A DNA stretch of 64,000 nucleotides from Halopseudomonas formosensis (GTDB lineage Bacteria; Pseudomonadota; Gammaproteobacteria; Pseudomonadales; Pseudomonadaceae): the NCBI RefSeq assembly GCF_900115905.1, contig NZ_FOYD01000001.1:496001-560000 (forward strand), written 5' to 3'. Positions 54,497-63,469 of this stretch are shown piece by piece; the stretch's first letter is position 1; every line of letters starts with the position of its first letter. The notes under the pieces are model-generated. The model searched no databases and was not told the DNA's origin. It saw only the letters and a list, made by a program, of their open reading frames with translations. Made by a program: the position numbers and the translations under genes.

Positions 54497-56164
54497 ATGC
54501 ACACCCCACTCGTGGAGCAGTGGCGCGCGTGTCGCCAGCAACTGTTGAGTGCCCAATCACCCTTTGCCCTGGCAGAGGACGGACAGGGACTGAAATATTT
54601 CGTCAACGCTCCGGCCACCCTGACCGACGCCATCCAGGAAGGCCGCCGCCATGGTGAGACACCTTTCCTGCTATGGCGCGACCAACGACTGAGCTTTGCC
54701 GACTTCTACGCTGCAGCAGATCAGCTGACCGCCGCCCTGCAGCAGATCCTCCGGGTCCAGGCAGGGGAGCGCGTGGCGATCGCCATGCGCAACCGCCCGG
54801 AATGGATGGTCGCCTTCGTTGCCTGTGTCCAGGCGGGTGCGATTCCGGTGCCGCTGAACAGCTGGGGCCTGCGCGACGAGCTGCTGCATGCGATCGAGGA
54901 TGCCGACGCCCGGCTGGTGTTCTGCGATGCCGAACGCCATCAGCAGCTCGACGGCAGCCTGGTGGGTCGCGAGGTAGTATTGGTTGACGGCGAGGCGCCG
55001 GGCTCCCATACCTGGGAGGCGCTGCTGGCCGCCGAGCTTGCGCCGATGCAGTTGGTGGCTGCCCGTCCCGACGATCCGGCGCTGCTGCTCTACACCTCGG
55101 GCACCACCAGTCGCGCCAAGGGCGTGCTGTCCAGCCACCGGGCCGTGGCCCAATCGCTGTTTGCACTGGATTACCAAGGGGCCTTTTCCGGCATGACCTC
55201 GCCGGAGCGGGTCAAGCCGATCATCGAATCAGGCCTGCAGCCGACGGCCCTGCTGTGCTTCCCGCTGTTCCATGTCAGCGGCCTGCATGCGCAGTTCCTC
55301 AGCATGCTGCGCCATGGCCGGCGCATGGTGATCATGTACAAGTGGGATGTGGAGGAGGCGCTGCGGCTGATCGAGACCGAGCGCTGCACCCAGTTCAACG
55401 GCGCGCCGGTGATGATGCAGCAACTGATCAACCACCCGCGTTTCGACAGTCCGGCGACCGCCACCCTGTTCGCCCTGGGCCTGGGCGGCGGCGCCTCGTC
55501 GCGTACCATGCTCGACCGACTGATGACCTGCAAGCCCACCGCCATGGCCGGTACCGGCTATGGCATGACCGAAAGCAACGGCATCGGTGCAACCCTGGCT
55601 GGCGAGCAGTTCTGCCATTTTTCGGCCAGTTCGGGCTGGCCCTATCCGCTGATCGACCTGGTAGTCGGCGAGCGCCCTGATCAGCCGCTGCCTCCCGGCC
55701 AACCCGGGCCCATCTGGCTGCGCTCGGTGACCCTGATGCAGCGCTACTGGAACCGTCCGGAAGAAACCGAGCAGGTGCTGCAGGACGGCTGGCTGTTCAC
55801 CGGTGATGTCGGTTACCTGGATGAGCACGGCTTCATCTACCTGACCGACCGGATCAAGGACATCATCATCCGCGGTGGCGAGAATATTTCCGCGCTGGAG
55901 GTCGAGCAGCAGGCCGCCGAGCATCCCGCTGTTATCGAGGCCGCCGCCTTCGCCCTGCCGGATGAGACCCTCGGTGAGACCGTCGCGCTGGTCGCCCATG
56001 TCAATAGTGCTCTGAGCGAGGACGAGTTGCGCGGGTTCATGGCAACCCGACTGGCGCCGTTCAAGCTGCCCGGCCGGATCTGGTTCACCGACCAGCCGCT
56101 GCAGCGCAATGCCACCGGCAAGCTGCAGAAACCCCTGATCAAACAATCCCTGGGCATCGCCTGA
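54497..56164 (+). CDS. AMP-forming acyl-CoA ligase (fatty-acid / aryl or alicyclic acid type)
   Basis: A 555-residue ANL-family enzyme that activates a carboxylic acid with ATP and CoA, the entry step of the pathway. The P-loop is YTSGTTS (199-205), with YGMTESNG, the hinge DRIKDIIIRGGENIS and the C-terminal catalytic Lys in RNATGKLQK. The ribosome site is GAGG. Downstream of the dehydrogenase pair by 42 bases, probably in the same transcript. The acid it activates is unknown. Confidence 0.9.
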   Translation: MHTPLVEQWRACRQQLLSAQSPFALAEDGQGLKYFVNAPATLTDAIQEGRRHGETPFLLWRDQRLSFADFYAAADQLTAALQQILRVQAGERVAIAMRNRPEWMVAFVACVQAGAIPVPLNSWGLRDELLHAIEDADARLVFCDAERHQQLDGSLVGREVVLVDGEAPGSHTWEALLAAELAPMQLVAARPDDPALLLYTSGTTSRAKGVLSSHRAVAQSLFALDYQGAFSGMTSPERVKPIIESGLQPTALLCFPLFHVSGLHAQFLSMLRHGRRMVIMYKWDVEEALRLIETERCTQFNGAPVMMQQLINHPRFDSPATATLFALGLGGGASSRTMLDRLMTCKPTAMAGTGYGMTESNGIGATLAGEQFCHFSASSGWPYPLIDLVVGERPDQPLPPGQPGPIWLRSVTLMQRYWNRPEETEQVLQDGWLFTGDVGYLDEHGFIYLTDRIKDIIIRGGENISALEVEQQAAEHPAVIEAAAFALPDETLGETVALVAHVNSALSEDELRGFMATRLAPFKLPGRIWFTDQPLQRNATGKLQKPLIKQSLGIA

Positions 56165-56179
56165 ACTGCGGAGCGCATC

Positions 56180-56971
56180 ATGAGCAAACTGAACGGAAAG
56201 GTGGCCATCGTCACCGGCGGCGCTCAGGGCATCGGCCGCGGCATCGTCGAAGCCTATGTCAATGCCGGCGCCAGTGTGTTGCTGAGCGATATCAACGCCG
56301 CCGCCATCGACCGGGCGGTGGCGGAGCTGGATTCCATTCAACCGGGGCGGGTGCTGGGGCGGGTGGTGGATGTTACCTGCAAGGACCAGGCGCAGCAGAT
56401 GGTCGAGGCGGCCATCGCCCATTTCGGCCGGCTCGATGTGCTGGTCAACAATGCATGGAAGGGCGCGCCGCTGGCCCGACTGGAACAGCAGAGCGACGAG
56501 CAGCTGCGCGGCGCCTTCGACATGGCGGTCATGGCCGCCTTCTGGGCCATGCAGGCGGCGCTGCCGGAGTTCCGCCGCCTGGGTGGCGGGAGGGTGATCA
56601 ATCTGTGCTCGCTCAATGGTGTCAATGCGCATATGTACAGCGCCGACTACAACGCGGCCAAGGAAGCCCTGCGCAGCCTGACGCGCACTGCGGCCCGGGA
56701 GTGGGCGCGGGACCAGGTCTGTTGCAACGTCATCTGCCCGGGCGCGGCCAGCGAGGCCTACCGCCGGTTTGCCGAAGCCAACCCGGATAATGCGGCCGCG
56801 ATAGCCCGGGCCAACCCCATGGGCCGGATCGGCGATCCGCTGGAAGACATCGGCCCGGTCGCGGTCTTCCTCGGCAGCGATGATTGCCGCTATGTCACCG
56901 GCAATACCTTCTTTGTCGATGGCGGGGCGCATATCAACGGTGTGCACTGGGAACCGCAGCTGCCTTCGTAA
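56180..56971 (+). CDS. Short-chain dehydrogenase/reductase
   Basis: A 263-residue SDR with the NAD(P) loop TGGAQGIGRG and the catalytic triad Ser144, Tyr157, Lys161 (YNAAK). The usual NNAG motif reads NNAW. It likely oxidises a ring or side-chain hydroxyl. It starts 15 bases after the ligase stop with a GGAG site and precedes the MFS transporter by 35 bases. Confidence 0.9.
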   Translation: MSKLNGKVAIVTGGAQGIGRGIVEAYVNAGASVLLSDINAAAIDRAVAELDSIQPGRVLGRVVDVTCKDQAQQMVEAAIAHFGRLDVLVNNAWKGAPLARLEQQSDEQLRGAFDMAVMAAFWAMQAALPEFRRLGGGRVINLCSLNGVNAHMYSADYNAAKEALRSLTRTAAREWARDQVCCNVICPGAASEAYRRFAEANPDNAAAIARANPMGRIGDPLEDIGPVAVFLGSDDCRYVTGNTFFVDGGAHINGVHWEPQLPS

Positions 56972-57006
56972 TCCGCATCTTCCCTGACAATTCGAGTGAG
57001 GCGCCA

Positions 57007-58587
57007 ATGAATACCAATATGGCCAATCCCTGGGTCAGCTTCATCGCCCTGCTGTTTGCCACCTTCGTTACCATCGAGGCGGCGGCCTTCCAGGCGCCGG
57101 TACTGCCCAGCGTTACCCAACATTTTTCCATCCCGGTCAACCTGGCTGCGCTCATCCTCATCTCCTATTTCATCGCGGTGGCGGTCTGCGCCCCGGCGAT
57201 GGGCCGGCTGGGCGACCAGATCGGCCGCCGGCGGATGGTGACCATCGGCCTGGTGGTGTTCGGGGTGGCGGAGTTCGTGGCCGCCTGGGCGCCGCAGTTC
57301 TGGATGTTCCTGGCGGCGCGGTTTCTCCAGGGGCTGGGCGTGGCCTGCATCTTCCCGGCGGTCTTCAGCTACGTGAACCATCTGTTCCGCGAGGACCAGC
57401 GGGGCATGGCCCTGGGGGTGCTGATGTTCGTCATGACCTTTGGCGCCGCCAGCGGCGGCCTGCTGGGCGGGCTGATGATCGATACCTTCGGCTGGCGCAG
57501 CGTCTATGTGGTCAGCGGGGCGCTGGCCCTGCTGGGCCTCATTCCGCTGCTGCTGTGGGTGCCGGAGAGTCGTGGCGCACCCCCGGCGGGGCGCTTTGAC
57601 TGGACGGGTGCGCTGCTGTTGCTGGTGACCATTGCCGCCCTGTTGTCGCTGCCCACCTGGGCCGCCAACTTCGGCCGCGACTCCGCCGTGACCTGGGGCA
57701 TAGTCGTGCTTGGCATCATCAGCCTGGTCTGGCTGTGGCGGCACAGCGCCCGGCAGGCAGCGCCCATTCTGGATGTGTCGCTGCTCAAGGACCGGCGCTT
57801 CGCCATCCCCAGTGCCATCTACTGGATCCAGATGATCCTCAGCAGCGGCCTGGTGTACTCCCTGGCCTTCTTCATCAACACCCGGCCTGGGGGCAGTGCG
57901 TCCCAGTTCGGCATGGTGACCCTGGCCTTCTTCGGCTGCACCATGCTCGCCTCGCCGATCTCCGGACGGCTGATCGACCGAATCGAGCCGCGCCGGATCG
58001 CCACCCTGTCACTGATTGGCAGCCTGGGCGCGGTGGTGGTGTTTTCCCAGCTGCAGACCTCGGTGTCGCTGACCTGGGTGCTGGTCCTGGTGGGCTTTCT
58101 CGGCTTGATGATGGGGGCCAACGTACCGGCCCTGATGAAGCTGGCGCTGGGTGCAATACCGGCGCACAAGGCCGGCGCAGGATCGGGCCTGTTCAGCATG
58201 CTGCGGGACCTGGGACTGCCCACGGGGTCATCCTTTTCGCTGGCGATCTTCGGCCTGTCTTCGGCCTACCACACCCGTCGGGTAACCGAGCAGACCGCCA
58301 CCGACCTGGGCCTGAATGCGCCGCAGACGGCCGAGCTTTTACAGGTTGCAGGCCAGCCCGGCAGTGAGGTCAGCGCGGGCCTGAGTGCGGCCCTGACGGA
58401 GGCCGGTGCCGGGGTGGAGCAGGTGCTGGAGAGTATTACCGTGGCATCACTGGGGGGAGCGATCGGCAGTGTCGGTTATCTGCTGACCGGGTTGCTGGTT
58501 GTGGCGCTGGCGCTGACGCCGCTGCTGGGTCGGCGAGTGGATGTGCAGAAGGTGGCCGAGGAGATCGAGGGCGCCGCGCAGAGTTGA
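57007..58587 (+). CDS. MFS transporter, DHA2-like with 14 predicted helices
   Basis: A 526-residue major facilitator. Motif A GRLGDQIGRRRM and the helix 5 drug/H+ antiporter motif region are seen in the N-terminal half; extra helices in the middle fit the 14-helix subfamily. As the last gene of the forward unit it may export toxic intermediates or import the substrate. The start at 57007 has GAGG upstream; 41 residues before it overlap the SDR gene and are rejected. Confidence 0.87.
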   Translation: MNTNMANPWVSFIALLFATFVTIEAAAFQAPVLPSVTQHFSIPVNLAALILISYFIAVAVCAPAMGRLGDQIGRRRMVTIGLVVFGVAEFVAAWAPQFWMFLAARFLQGLGVACIFPAVFSYVNHLFREDQRGMALGVLMFVMTFGAASGGLLGGLMIDTFGWRSVYVVSGALALLGLIPLLLWVPESRGAPPAGRFDWTGALLLLVTIAALLSLPTWAANFGRDSAVTWGIVVLGIISLVWLWRHSARQAAPILDVSLLKDRRFAIPSAIYWIQMILSSGLVYSLAFFINTRPGGSASQFGMVTLAFFGCTMLASPISGRLIDRIEPRRIATLSLIGSLGAVVVFSQLQTSVSLTWVLVLVGFLGLMMGANVPALMKLALGAIPAHKAGAGSGLFSMLRDLGLPTGSSFSLAIFGLSSAYHTRRVTEQTATDLGLNAPQTAELLQVAGQPGSEVSAGLSAALTEAGAGVEQVLESITVASLGGAIGSVGYLLTGLLVVALALTPLLGRRVDVQKVAEEIEGAAQS

Positions 58588-58604
58588 TCGACAGACCTTG
58601 CCCG

Positions 58605-58665
58605 CTGACAGCGGCTGGCCTGCGGCCAGCAATCGCCCCGAGGTCGGGGCTCCTACAGCAACAAG
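58605..58665. repeat. Inverted palindromes ahead of the 91-base direct repeat
   Basis: GCTGGCC-TGC-GGCCAGC and GCCCCGA-GGT-CGGGGC stems followed by CTCCTACAGC, the complement of the GCTGTAGGAG head seen in Pseudomonas REPs. Opposite in orientation to the repeats that follow. Confidence 0.6.
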
Positions 58666-58680
58666 CGGGACCCGCAACCG

Positions 58681-58882
58681 CCCCGACGCCGCAGTTACCA
58701 CCGCAAGAGCAGGCCGTAAACCCAACCGGTAGGAGCGGCGACCCCGCCGCGATGGCGTCCGTCAGGACGCCCTGCGTGTGGGCGGCAATCTCCCCGACGC
58801 CGCAGTTACCACCGCAAGCGCAGAGCGAAAACCCAACCGGTAGGAGCGGCGACCCTGCCGCGATGGCGTCCGTCAGGACGCC
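58681..58882. repeat. 91-base direct repeat of REP type
   Basis: Two copies, 58681-58771 and 58792-58882, differing at only a few bases and separated by 20 bases. Each carries TAGGAGCGGCG, the hairpin GCGGCG-ACCC-CGCCGC (one G:T in copy 2) and a second perfect hairpin GGCGTCC-GTCA-GGACGCC. It lies between the convergent forward and reverse catabolic units, where a REP may also stop or stabilise transcripts. Confidence 0.8.
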
Positions 58883-58906
58883 GGGTTGAGCGCGGCGAGT
58901 AAAGCC

Positions 58907-61030
58907 TCAGAGCGCCAGCGCAATATCCGTGGCCGAGCGCAGGGCACCTTCGATATAGCCCAGTTCATGGCTGTCACCGAGGCGGTGGATGGGCAGGCCG
59001 CTGCCGGCCAGTTCCTCGGCCAGGCCAGGGTTCGGTCCGGCGCCGATGGCCAGTACCACCGAGTCAGCGGCGACGTTCAACTGGTCGCTGTCCTGGGTGC
59101 GGTAATGCACCGCGCGCTCATCAATGCGGTCGACCTGCACGCCGGTCAGCATGAGCACATCGTGGCGCCGCAGGTTGTCCAGCACCCGCCAGCGGCGCAC
59201 GATCGATAACTCACGCCCCAGATCCGCGCTGGGCTCCAGCACCATCACCTGGCGGCCCCGCTCAACGAGGAACTCGGCCAGTTCCAGCCCAACCAGCCCT
59301 CCACCGATGATGACCACCCGCTTGCCCAGCGGCATCCACAGCTTCGACAGCTGCTTGATGGCATCGGTGCTGTTGGTCGCGCCGGTCAGGCTGCCGGCCT
59401 TCATCATGGTGCGCTGCGCCAGGGACAGCTTGGCCCTGGCGATCTCCTCGGCGCGGTCGCCGGTCATCATGCGGCGCAGTTCATCGCCGCTCCACACGTG
59501 CTTCAATTCGGCACCAGGTATCGGCGGCGCGGCGCGGGAGGCGCCGTTGGCCACCAGCACCTGATCGGCACCCAGCTCCTGCAGCAGGGCGGGCGTGGCG
59601 CTGGTGTTCAGGCGGATCTCGATGGGCAACTGGCTGACCTGATGCACCAGGTTGTCCAGCAGCGCGCCGTTTTCCGGATAGGCCAGGGCGGCGAAGAACA
59701 GGGTGCCGCCGAGCCGGTTGCTGCGCTCCAGCAGGGTCACCCGATGGCCACGCAGGCTGGCCAGGCGGGCGGCCTCCAGCCCGGCCGGGCCGCCACCCAC
59801 CACGACGATATGCTGCTTCCGCTCGGCGGGCAGGATGACCTTCTGGCTTTCCTGGCCAGTGAACGGGTTGGCCGCACACTTGACCCGCTGGTTGACGAAG
59901 ATCTGGCTGACGCAGACATAACAGTAGATGCACGGACGGATGGCCGCGGCGTCACCCTTGATCAGCTTGTTGGGCAGTTCCGGGTCGGCCAGCAGCTTGC
60001 GCGCCATGGCGACGAAATCACATTTGCCCTCGGCAATGGCGCGGTCGGCGGCGGCGGGGTCCAGGCGGCCAACGGCGATTACCGGCACGCTGACCGCCTG
60101 CTTCACCTGGGCCGTCCAGTCGAGGAACCCTGCCGGTTTCTGCACCAGTGGCGCTTCGGTAAAGGCGACGCCGGTGGTGGTGGCGGCATAGGCCGACACC
60201 GAGACGGCGTCCACGCCGGCCTGCTCGGCCAGGCGGGCAAAGGCCTGGCATTCCTCCAGCGTGATGCCGCCGTCCAGACGCAATTCCTGGGCGTCCAGCC
60301 GCAGCCAGACGCCGAAGTCATCGCCGGTGCGCCGGCGCACTTCATGCAGGACTTCCAGCATCAGGCGGGCGCGGTTTTCCAGACTGCCGCCGTATTCATC
60401 CTCGCGCTTGTTGTAATAGGGCGAGAGGAAGCCGGCAATGATGTAGGTGTGGGCGGCGTGCACTTCCACCCCATCAAAGCCGGCCCGTTTGGCGCGGTCG
60501 GCGGCATCGCCGAACCACTGCACCATCTGGGCGATATCGTCCCGGTCCATGACCCGCACCTGGGGCCTGGTCTTCGGCTTGCCCGAGCTGATGAAGGCGC
60601 CCAGTTCCTCGGCGGTGAGGGAGGCCATCATGTCGGTCTTGAAGGGTGGCGGGAATGACGGCACCCAGAGCTCGCGGCCCTCGGCGATATCCCGCACCGC
60701 AGTCTTGCCCGCGTGCTGCAGCTGGATCGCGATCTTGGCGCCATGCCGGTGCACGCGTTCGACCAGCTGGCTGAGACCGGGCAAAAAGCGGTCATCGGAC
60801 AGGCCCACCTGGTAGGGCTCGGCGGTGCCGGCGGGGAAGGCAATTGCACCGACGCCCATGATCAGTAGGCCGGCACCGCCAGCAGCCCGGGCTTCATAGT
60901 AGGCCTGGATGCGTTCACCACAGGTGCCATCGGATTCGGCGTAGTTGGAGCCCATGGGGGCCATGATGATGCGGTTGCGCAGCTGCAGCCTGCCGATGGT
61001 GGCCGGCTGCAGCAGATGGGAATAGCTCAT
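58907..61030 (-). CDS. FMN/4Fe-4S/FAD NADH:flavin oxidoreductase (2,4-dienoyl-CoA reductase / BaiCD-like)
   Basis: A 707-residue full-length member: an FMN barrel (LRNRIIMAPMGSNYA, QLQHAG, EVHAAHTYIIAGFLSPYYN), then Cys367-x2-Cys370-x2-Cys373-x11-Cys385 for a 4Fe-4S cluster, then FAD and NAD domains (VVVGGGPAGLEAARLA, VVIIGGGLVGLELAEFL). Relatives reduce or desaturate dienoyl-CoA, trimethylamine or bile-acid intermediates. The Cys spacing equals that in the 411-residue relative at 49.3 kb and differs by one residue from E. coli FadH. The start at 61030 has GAGG 8 bases upstream. Last gene of the reverse unit. Confidence 0.9.
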   Translation of the reverse strand: MSYSHLLQPATIGRLQLRNRIIMAPMGSNYAESDGTCGERIQAYYEARAAGGAGLLIMGVGAIAFPAGTAEPYQVGLSDDRFLPGLSQLVERVHRHGAKIAIQLQHAGKTAVRDIAEGRELWVPSFPPPFKTDMMASLTAEELGAFISSGKPKTRPQVRVMDRDDIAQMVQWFGDAADRAKRAGFDGVEVHAAHTYIIAGFLSPYYNKREDEYGGSLENRARLMLEVLHEVRRRTGDDFGVWLRLDAQELRLDGGITLEECQAFARLAEQAGVDAVSVSAYAATTTGVAFTEAPLVQKPAGFLDWTAQVKQAVSVPVIAVGRLDPAAADRAIAEGKCDFVAMARKLLADPELPNKLIKGDAAAIRPCIYCYVCVSQIFVNQRVKCAANPFTGQESQKVILPAERKQHIVVVGGGPAGLEAARLASLRGHRVTLLERSNRLGGTLFFAALAYPENGALLDNLVHQVSQLPIEIRLNTSATPALLQELGADQVLVANGASRAAPPIPGAELKHVWSGDELRRMMTGDRAEEIARAKLSLAQRTMMKAGSLTGATNSTDAIKQLSKLWMPLGKRVVIIGGGLVGLELAEFLVERGRQVMVLEPSADLGRELSIVRRWRVLDNLRRHDVLMLTGVQVDRIDERAVHYRTQDSDQLNVAADSVVLAIGAGPNPGLAEELAGSGLPIHRLGDSHELGYIEGALRSATDIALAL

Positions 61031-61072
61031 GGGGATAACCTCGGAACCGGGGCCGACCGGCCCCGGCATCAT

Positions 61073-61909
61073 TCACTCGGACAGGAAGGCAATGCATTCC
61101 CGGTTGAACAGGGCTTCGTGTTCCACCTGCACCCAGTGGCCGCAGCGGTTGAGCATGAGGAAGCGGGCATTGGGTGCGTTGTCCAGCACCTTGAACGCCC
61201 CGGCCGGGGGGTTGAACAGGTCGTTGGTGCCCCAGAAGCCGAGGATCGGCACCTGGATTTCCTTCAGGCGCTCGGTCATGTTGGGCACCAGCATGCTGGA
61301 GAACAGGTTGGCGGGCTGGGTCACCGCCACCGCCGCGCGCTCCTGCAGCAGCGCCTCGTCCAATTGGGCAGGGTCGAACAGTTGCAGGGTCATCACATGG
61401 CGCATCTGTTCCACGCCCATCGGGCCCTGACTGAACACCTCGACCATGCGCTGGATGCCGGGCATCTGGAAGTAGGTCTCACGCTCTTCCACGCCGCCGG
61501 GGGCCATCAGGATCAGCTTTTCCACCCGCTCCGGGTAGGCGAGGGTTGCGCCCAGGGCAATGGCGCCGCCGAGGGAATTGCCCAGCAGGGTGCAGCGGTC
61601 GATGCCGATCTTGTCGAGAAAGCCCTGCAGGCTGCTGACAAAGAAAGCCAGATCGTAATTCACATCATCTGGCTTGTCGGAACGGCCGAACCCCGGCAGG
61701 TCGAGCACGATGTTGCGGTAGCCGGCCTCGGCGAACACCGGGTAGTTGCCCTTGAAGTTGCTGTAGCCGCTGGCCCCCGGGCCGCTGCCGTGCAGCCAGA
61801 CCACGGTGGGGCCGGTGCCGGCCTCCAGATAATGCAGGGTCAGGCCGTTGTCCAGGGTGACGTAGTGGCCGGTCGGCAGGGGCAGGCTGTCGTTATGGGT
61901 GCTGTTCAA
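61073..61909 (-). CDS. Alpha/beta hydrolase of the meta-cleavage-product C-C hydrolase family
   Basis: A 278-residue hydrolase related to BphD/HsaD, which cleave C-C bonds in ring-fission products. HGSGPGASGYSNF is the oxyanion region, the nucleophile is Ser112 in GNSLGG (same number as in BphD), and Asp230 and His258 (RCGHW) complete the triad. The start is TTG, overlapping the MFS stop, with AAGGAG 7 bases ahead, which makes the choice firm. It implies that a ring is opened in this pathway, though no ring-cleaving dioxygenase is in the window. Confidence 0.88.
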   Translation of the reverse strand: MNSTHNDSLPLPTGHYVTLDNGLTLHYLEAGTGPTVVWLHGSGPGASGYSNFKGNYPVFAEAGYRNIVLDLPGFGRSDKPDDVNYDLAFFVSSLQGFLDKIGIDRCTLLGNSLGGAIALGATLAYPERVEKLILMAPGGVEERETYFQMPGIQRMVEVFSQGPMGVEQMRHVMTLQLFDPAQLDEALLQERAAVAVTQPANLFSSMLVPNMTERLKEIQVPILGFWGTNDLFNPPAGAFKVLDNAPNARFLMLNRCGHWVQVEHEALFNRECIAFLSE

Positions 61910-63258
61910 GATCGAGCTCCTTCAGGCATGGATTCAATGGGCAGGTCGACGTCATGACCGTCGACCTGCCGGCGGTATTGGGGAATGGCGCGGGCCAGGG
62001 CAAAACAGGGCAGCAGCAGGATGACCATGGTGGCGGCCATGGCGTAGCGCAGCGCCTCGGCACCGATGGCCAGCTCGAACACATCGCTGAGCACACCGAC
62101 CACCAGCGGGCCGAGACCGACACCGAGCAGGGTTACGCCCATCAGGAACATGGCGGTGCCCTGGGCCAGGCGCGAAGCCGGGAACAGATGGGTCATGGCG
62201 CCGAAACAGGGCACCGACCACCAGGTACCGAAGAAGGCGAAGCCCAGGTACAGGGCAAAGGCCGTGGGCACGGCGAGGCTGCCGAGCTGCAGGGCGGACC
62301 CGGCCGGCCAGAGGAAGAACAGCAGGCCGAACGGGATGCTCATGGCGGTGCCCAGCAGCGCCGCGCCCAGCTGCCAGCCGCTGTCACGCCGGACCATGCG
62401 GTCGGTGAACCAGCCGCAGGTCAGGGTGCCGATGACCGACATCAGCCCGCCGCCGATGCCCAGCAGCGCCCCGGCCTCGGTGAGGCTGAGGCCGTGCGAG
62501 CGGATCAGGAAGCTCGGTGCCCAGGTGCCCACCGCGTAGGCGGCGATGGCCCCGCTGCTGCCGGCAAACACGATCAGGGCATAGGAAGGCGTGCGTGCCA
62601 GCGACGCCATGGTCTGCAGAAAGCTTTCTCCGGCCTCCGCTGCGCTGGTCGGCTGGCGGCGCGGCGCCCGCACGGTAAAGGCGAGCAGCAACCCGAGCAG
62701 CACGCCCGGCGCGCCGATCAGGATAAAGGCCCAGCGCCAGCCATAGGCATCGGCAATCCAGCCGCCCATGCCGAGGCCGAACACCGCCCCCAGCGCCGGC
62801 CCCATGAGGAATACCGCCAGTGCCCGGGAGCGGTGCGACGGCGGATACAGGTCGGACACCATGGCCACCGAGGGCGCCGATCCGCCGGCCTCGCCAATGG
62901 CCACGCCGATGCGAAACAGCAGCAGCATGGTGAAGCTGGTGGCGACGCCGCAGAGCATGGTCATCAGGCTCCAGGCGATGCACGCCAGCGCCACCACCGG
63001 CTTGCGCCCGATGCGGTCGGACAGTCGCCCCAGCGGCAGGCCGAAGACCGTATAGAACAGCGCGAAGGCGACCCCGGAGAGCAGACCGATGAGGGTGTCG
63101 GATACACCGAACTCCAGCTTGATCGGCTCGATCAGGATGGAGACCAGCAGCCGGTCTATGTAGTTGAAGATGTAGATCAGGGCGAGCATCAGCAGGGCGT
63201 AATGGGTGCGCCAGGTAACGCTGCGCTGGACTGGGGAAATGGCGGCTGGCGAGCTCAC
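61906..63258 (-). CDS. MFS transporter, spinster-like
   Basis: A 450-residue, 12-helix major facilitator: FNYIDRLLVSIL in helix 1, motif A GRLSDRIGRKP, and GEAGGSAPSVAMVSD after helix 4, as in spinster-type proteins. I chose a GTG start at 63258 because GGAG lies 6 bases ahead; Met codons farther upstream (63294, 63318, 63414) have no ribosome site and add a non-membrane tail. First gene of the reverse catabolic unit; its stop overlaps the hydrolase start. Likely imports the pathway substrate, by context. Confidence 0.87.
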   Translation of the reverse strand: MSSPAAISPVQRSVTWRTHYALLMLALIYIFNYIDRLLVSILIEPIKLEFGVSDTLIGLLSGVAFALFYTVFGLPLGRLSDRIGRKPVVALACIAWSLMTMLCGVATSFTMLLLFRIGVAIGEAGGSAPSVAMVSDLYPPSHRSRALAVFLMGPALGAVFGLGMGGWIADAYGWRWAFILIGAPGVLLGLLLAFTVRAPRRQPTSAAEAGESFLQTMASLARTPSYALIVFAGSSGAIAAYAVGTWAPSFLIRSHGLSLTEAGALLGIGGGLMSVIGTLTCGWFTDRMVRRDSGWQLGAALLGTAMSIPFGLLFFLWPAGSALQLGSLAVPTAFALYLGFAFFGTWWSVPCFGAMTHLFPASRLAQGTAMFLMGVTLLGVGLGPLVVGVLSDVFELAIGAEALRYAMAATMVILLLPCFALARAIPQYRRQVDGHDVDLPIESMPEGARS

Positions 63259-63316
63259 GGTGTGCTCCGTCTTATTGTCGGTTTTGCCGATCATCCAACG
63301 GGGTCGCAAGCCCTTC

Positions 63317-63334
63317 ATCGTCCATTCAGACCAT
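63317..63334. promoter_or_regulatory. Operator-like inverted repeat, site 3 (one mismatch)
   Basis: ATCGTC-CATTCA-GACCAT, one base off the perfect arms of sites 1 and 2. It lies 59 bases before the MFS gene in the divergent promoter region. Confidence 0.5.
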
Positions 63335-63376
63335 GGTGACGGCCCGCCGCAGGTCCTGCTGCCACGCGCATTCAGC

Positions 63377-63394
63377 TTAGTCTCAACGGACGAT
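63377..63394. promoter_or_regulatory. Operator-like inverted repeat, site 4 (two mismatches in one arm)
   Basis: TTAGTC-TCAACG-GACGAT, right arm perfect. In the same divergent region, 76 bases before the SDR gene. Confidence 0.4.
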
Positions 63395-63469
63395 GTTGGG
63401 GGGTGGTCGCGCATGAATCATAGCTGCAACCGTCAATGGGTCGACGCCGTTCGGCCAATAGGAGCAGCG

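Noticed and set aside
58681-58882. CRISPR array
   Set aside because: Only two long repeat copies with internal hairpins and a 20-base gap; no array and no cas genes.
61954-63339. 461-codon open frame opposite the spinster-like MFS gene, rich in Gly, Gln and His
   Set aside because: Shadow of the membrane-protein codons read backwards; the same pattern appears opposite actP (46452-48182) and the MHS transporter.
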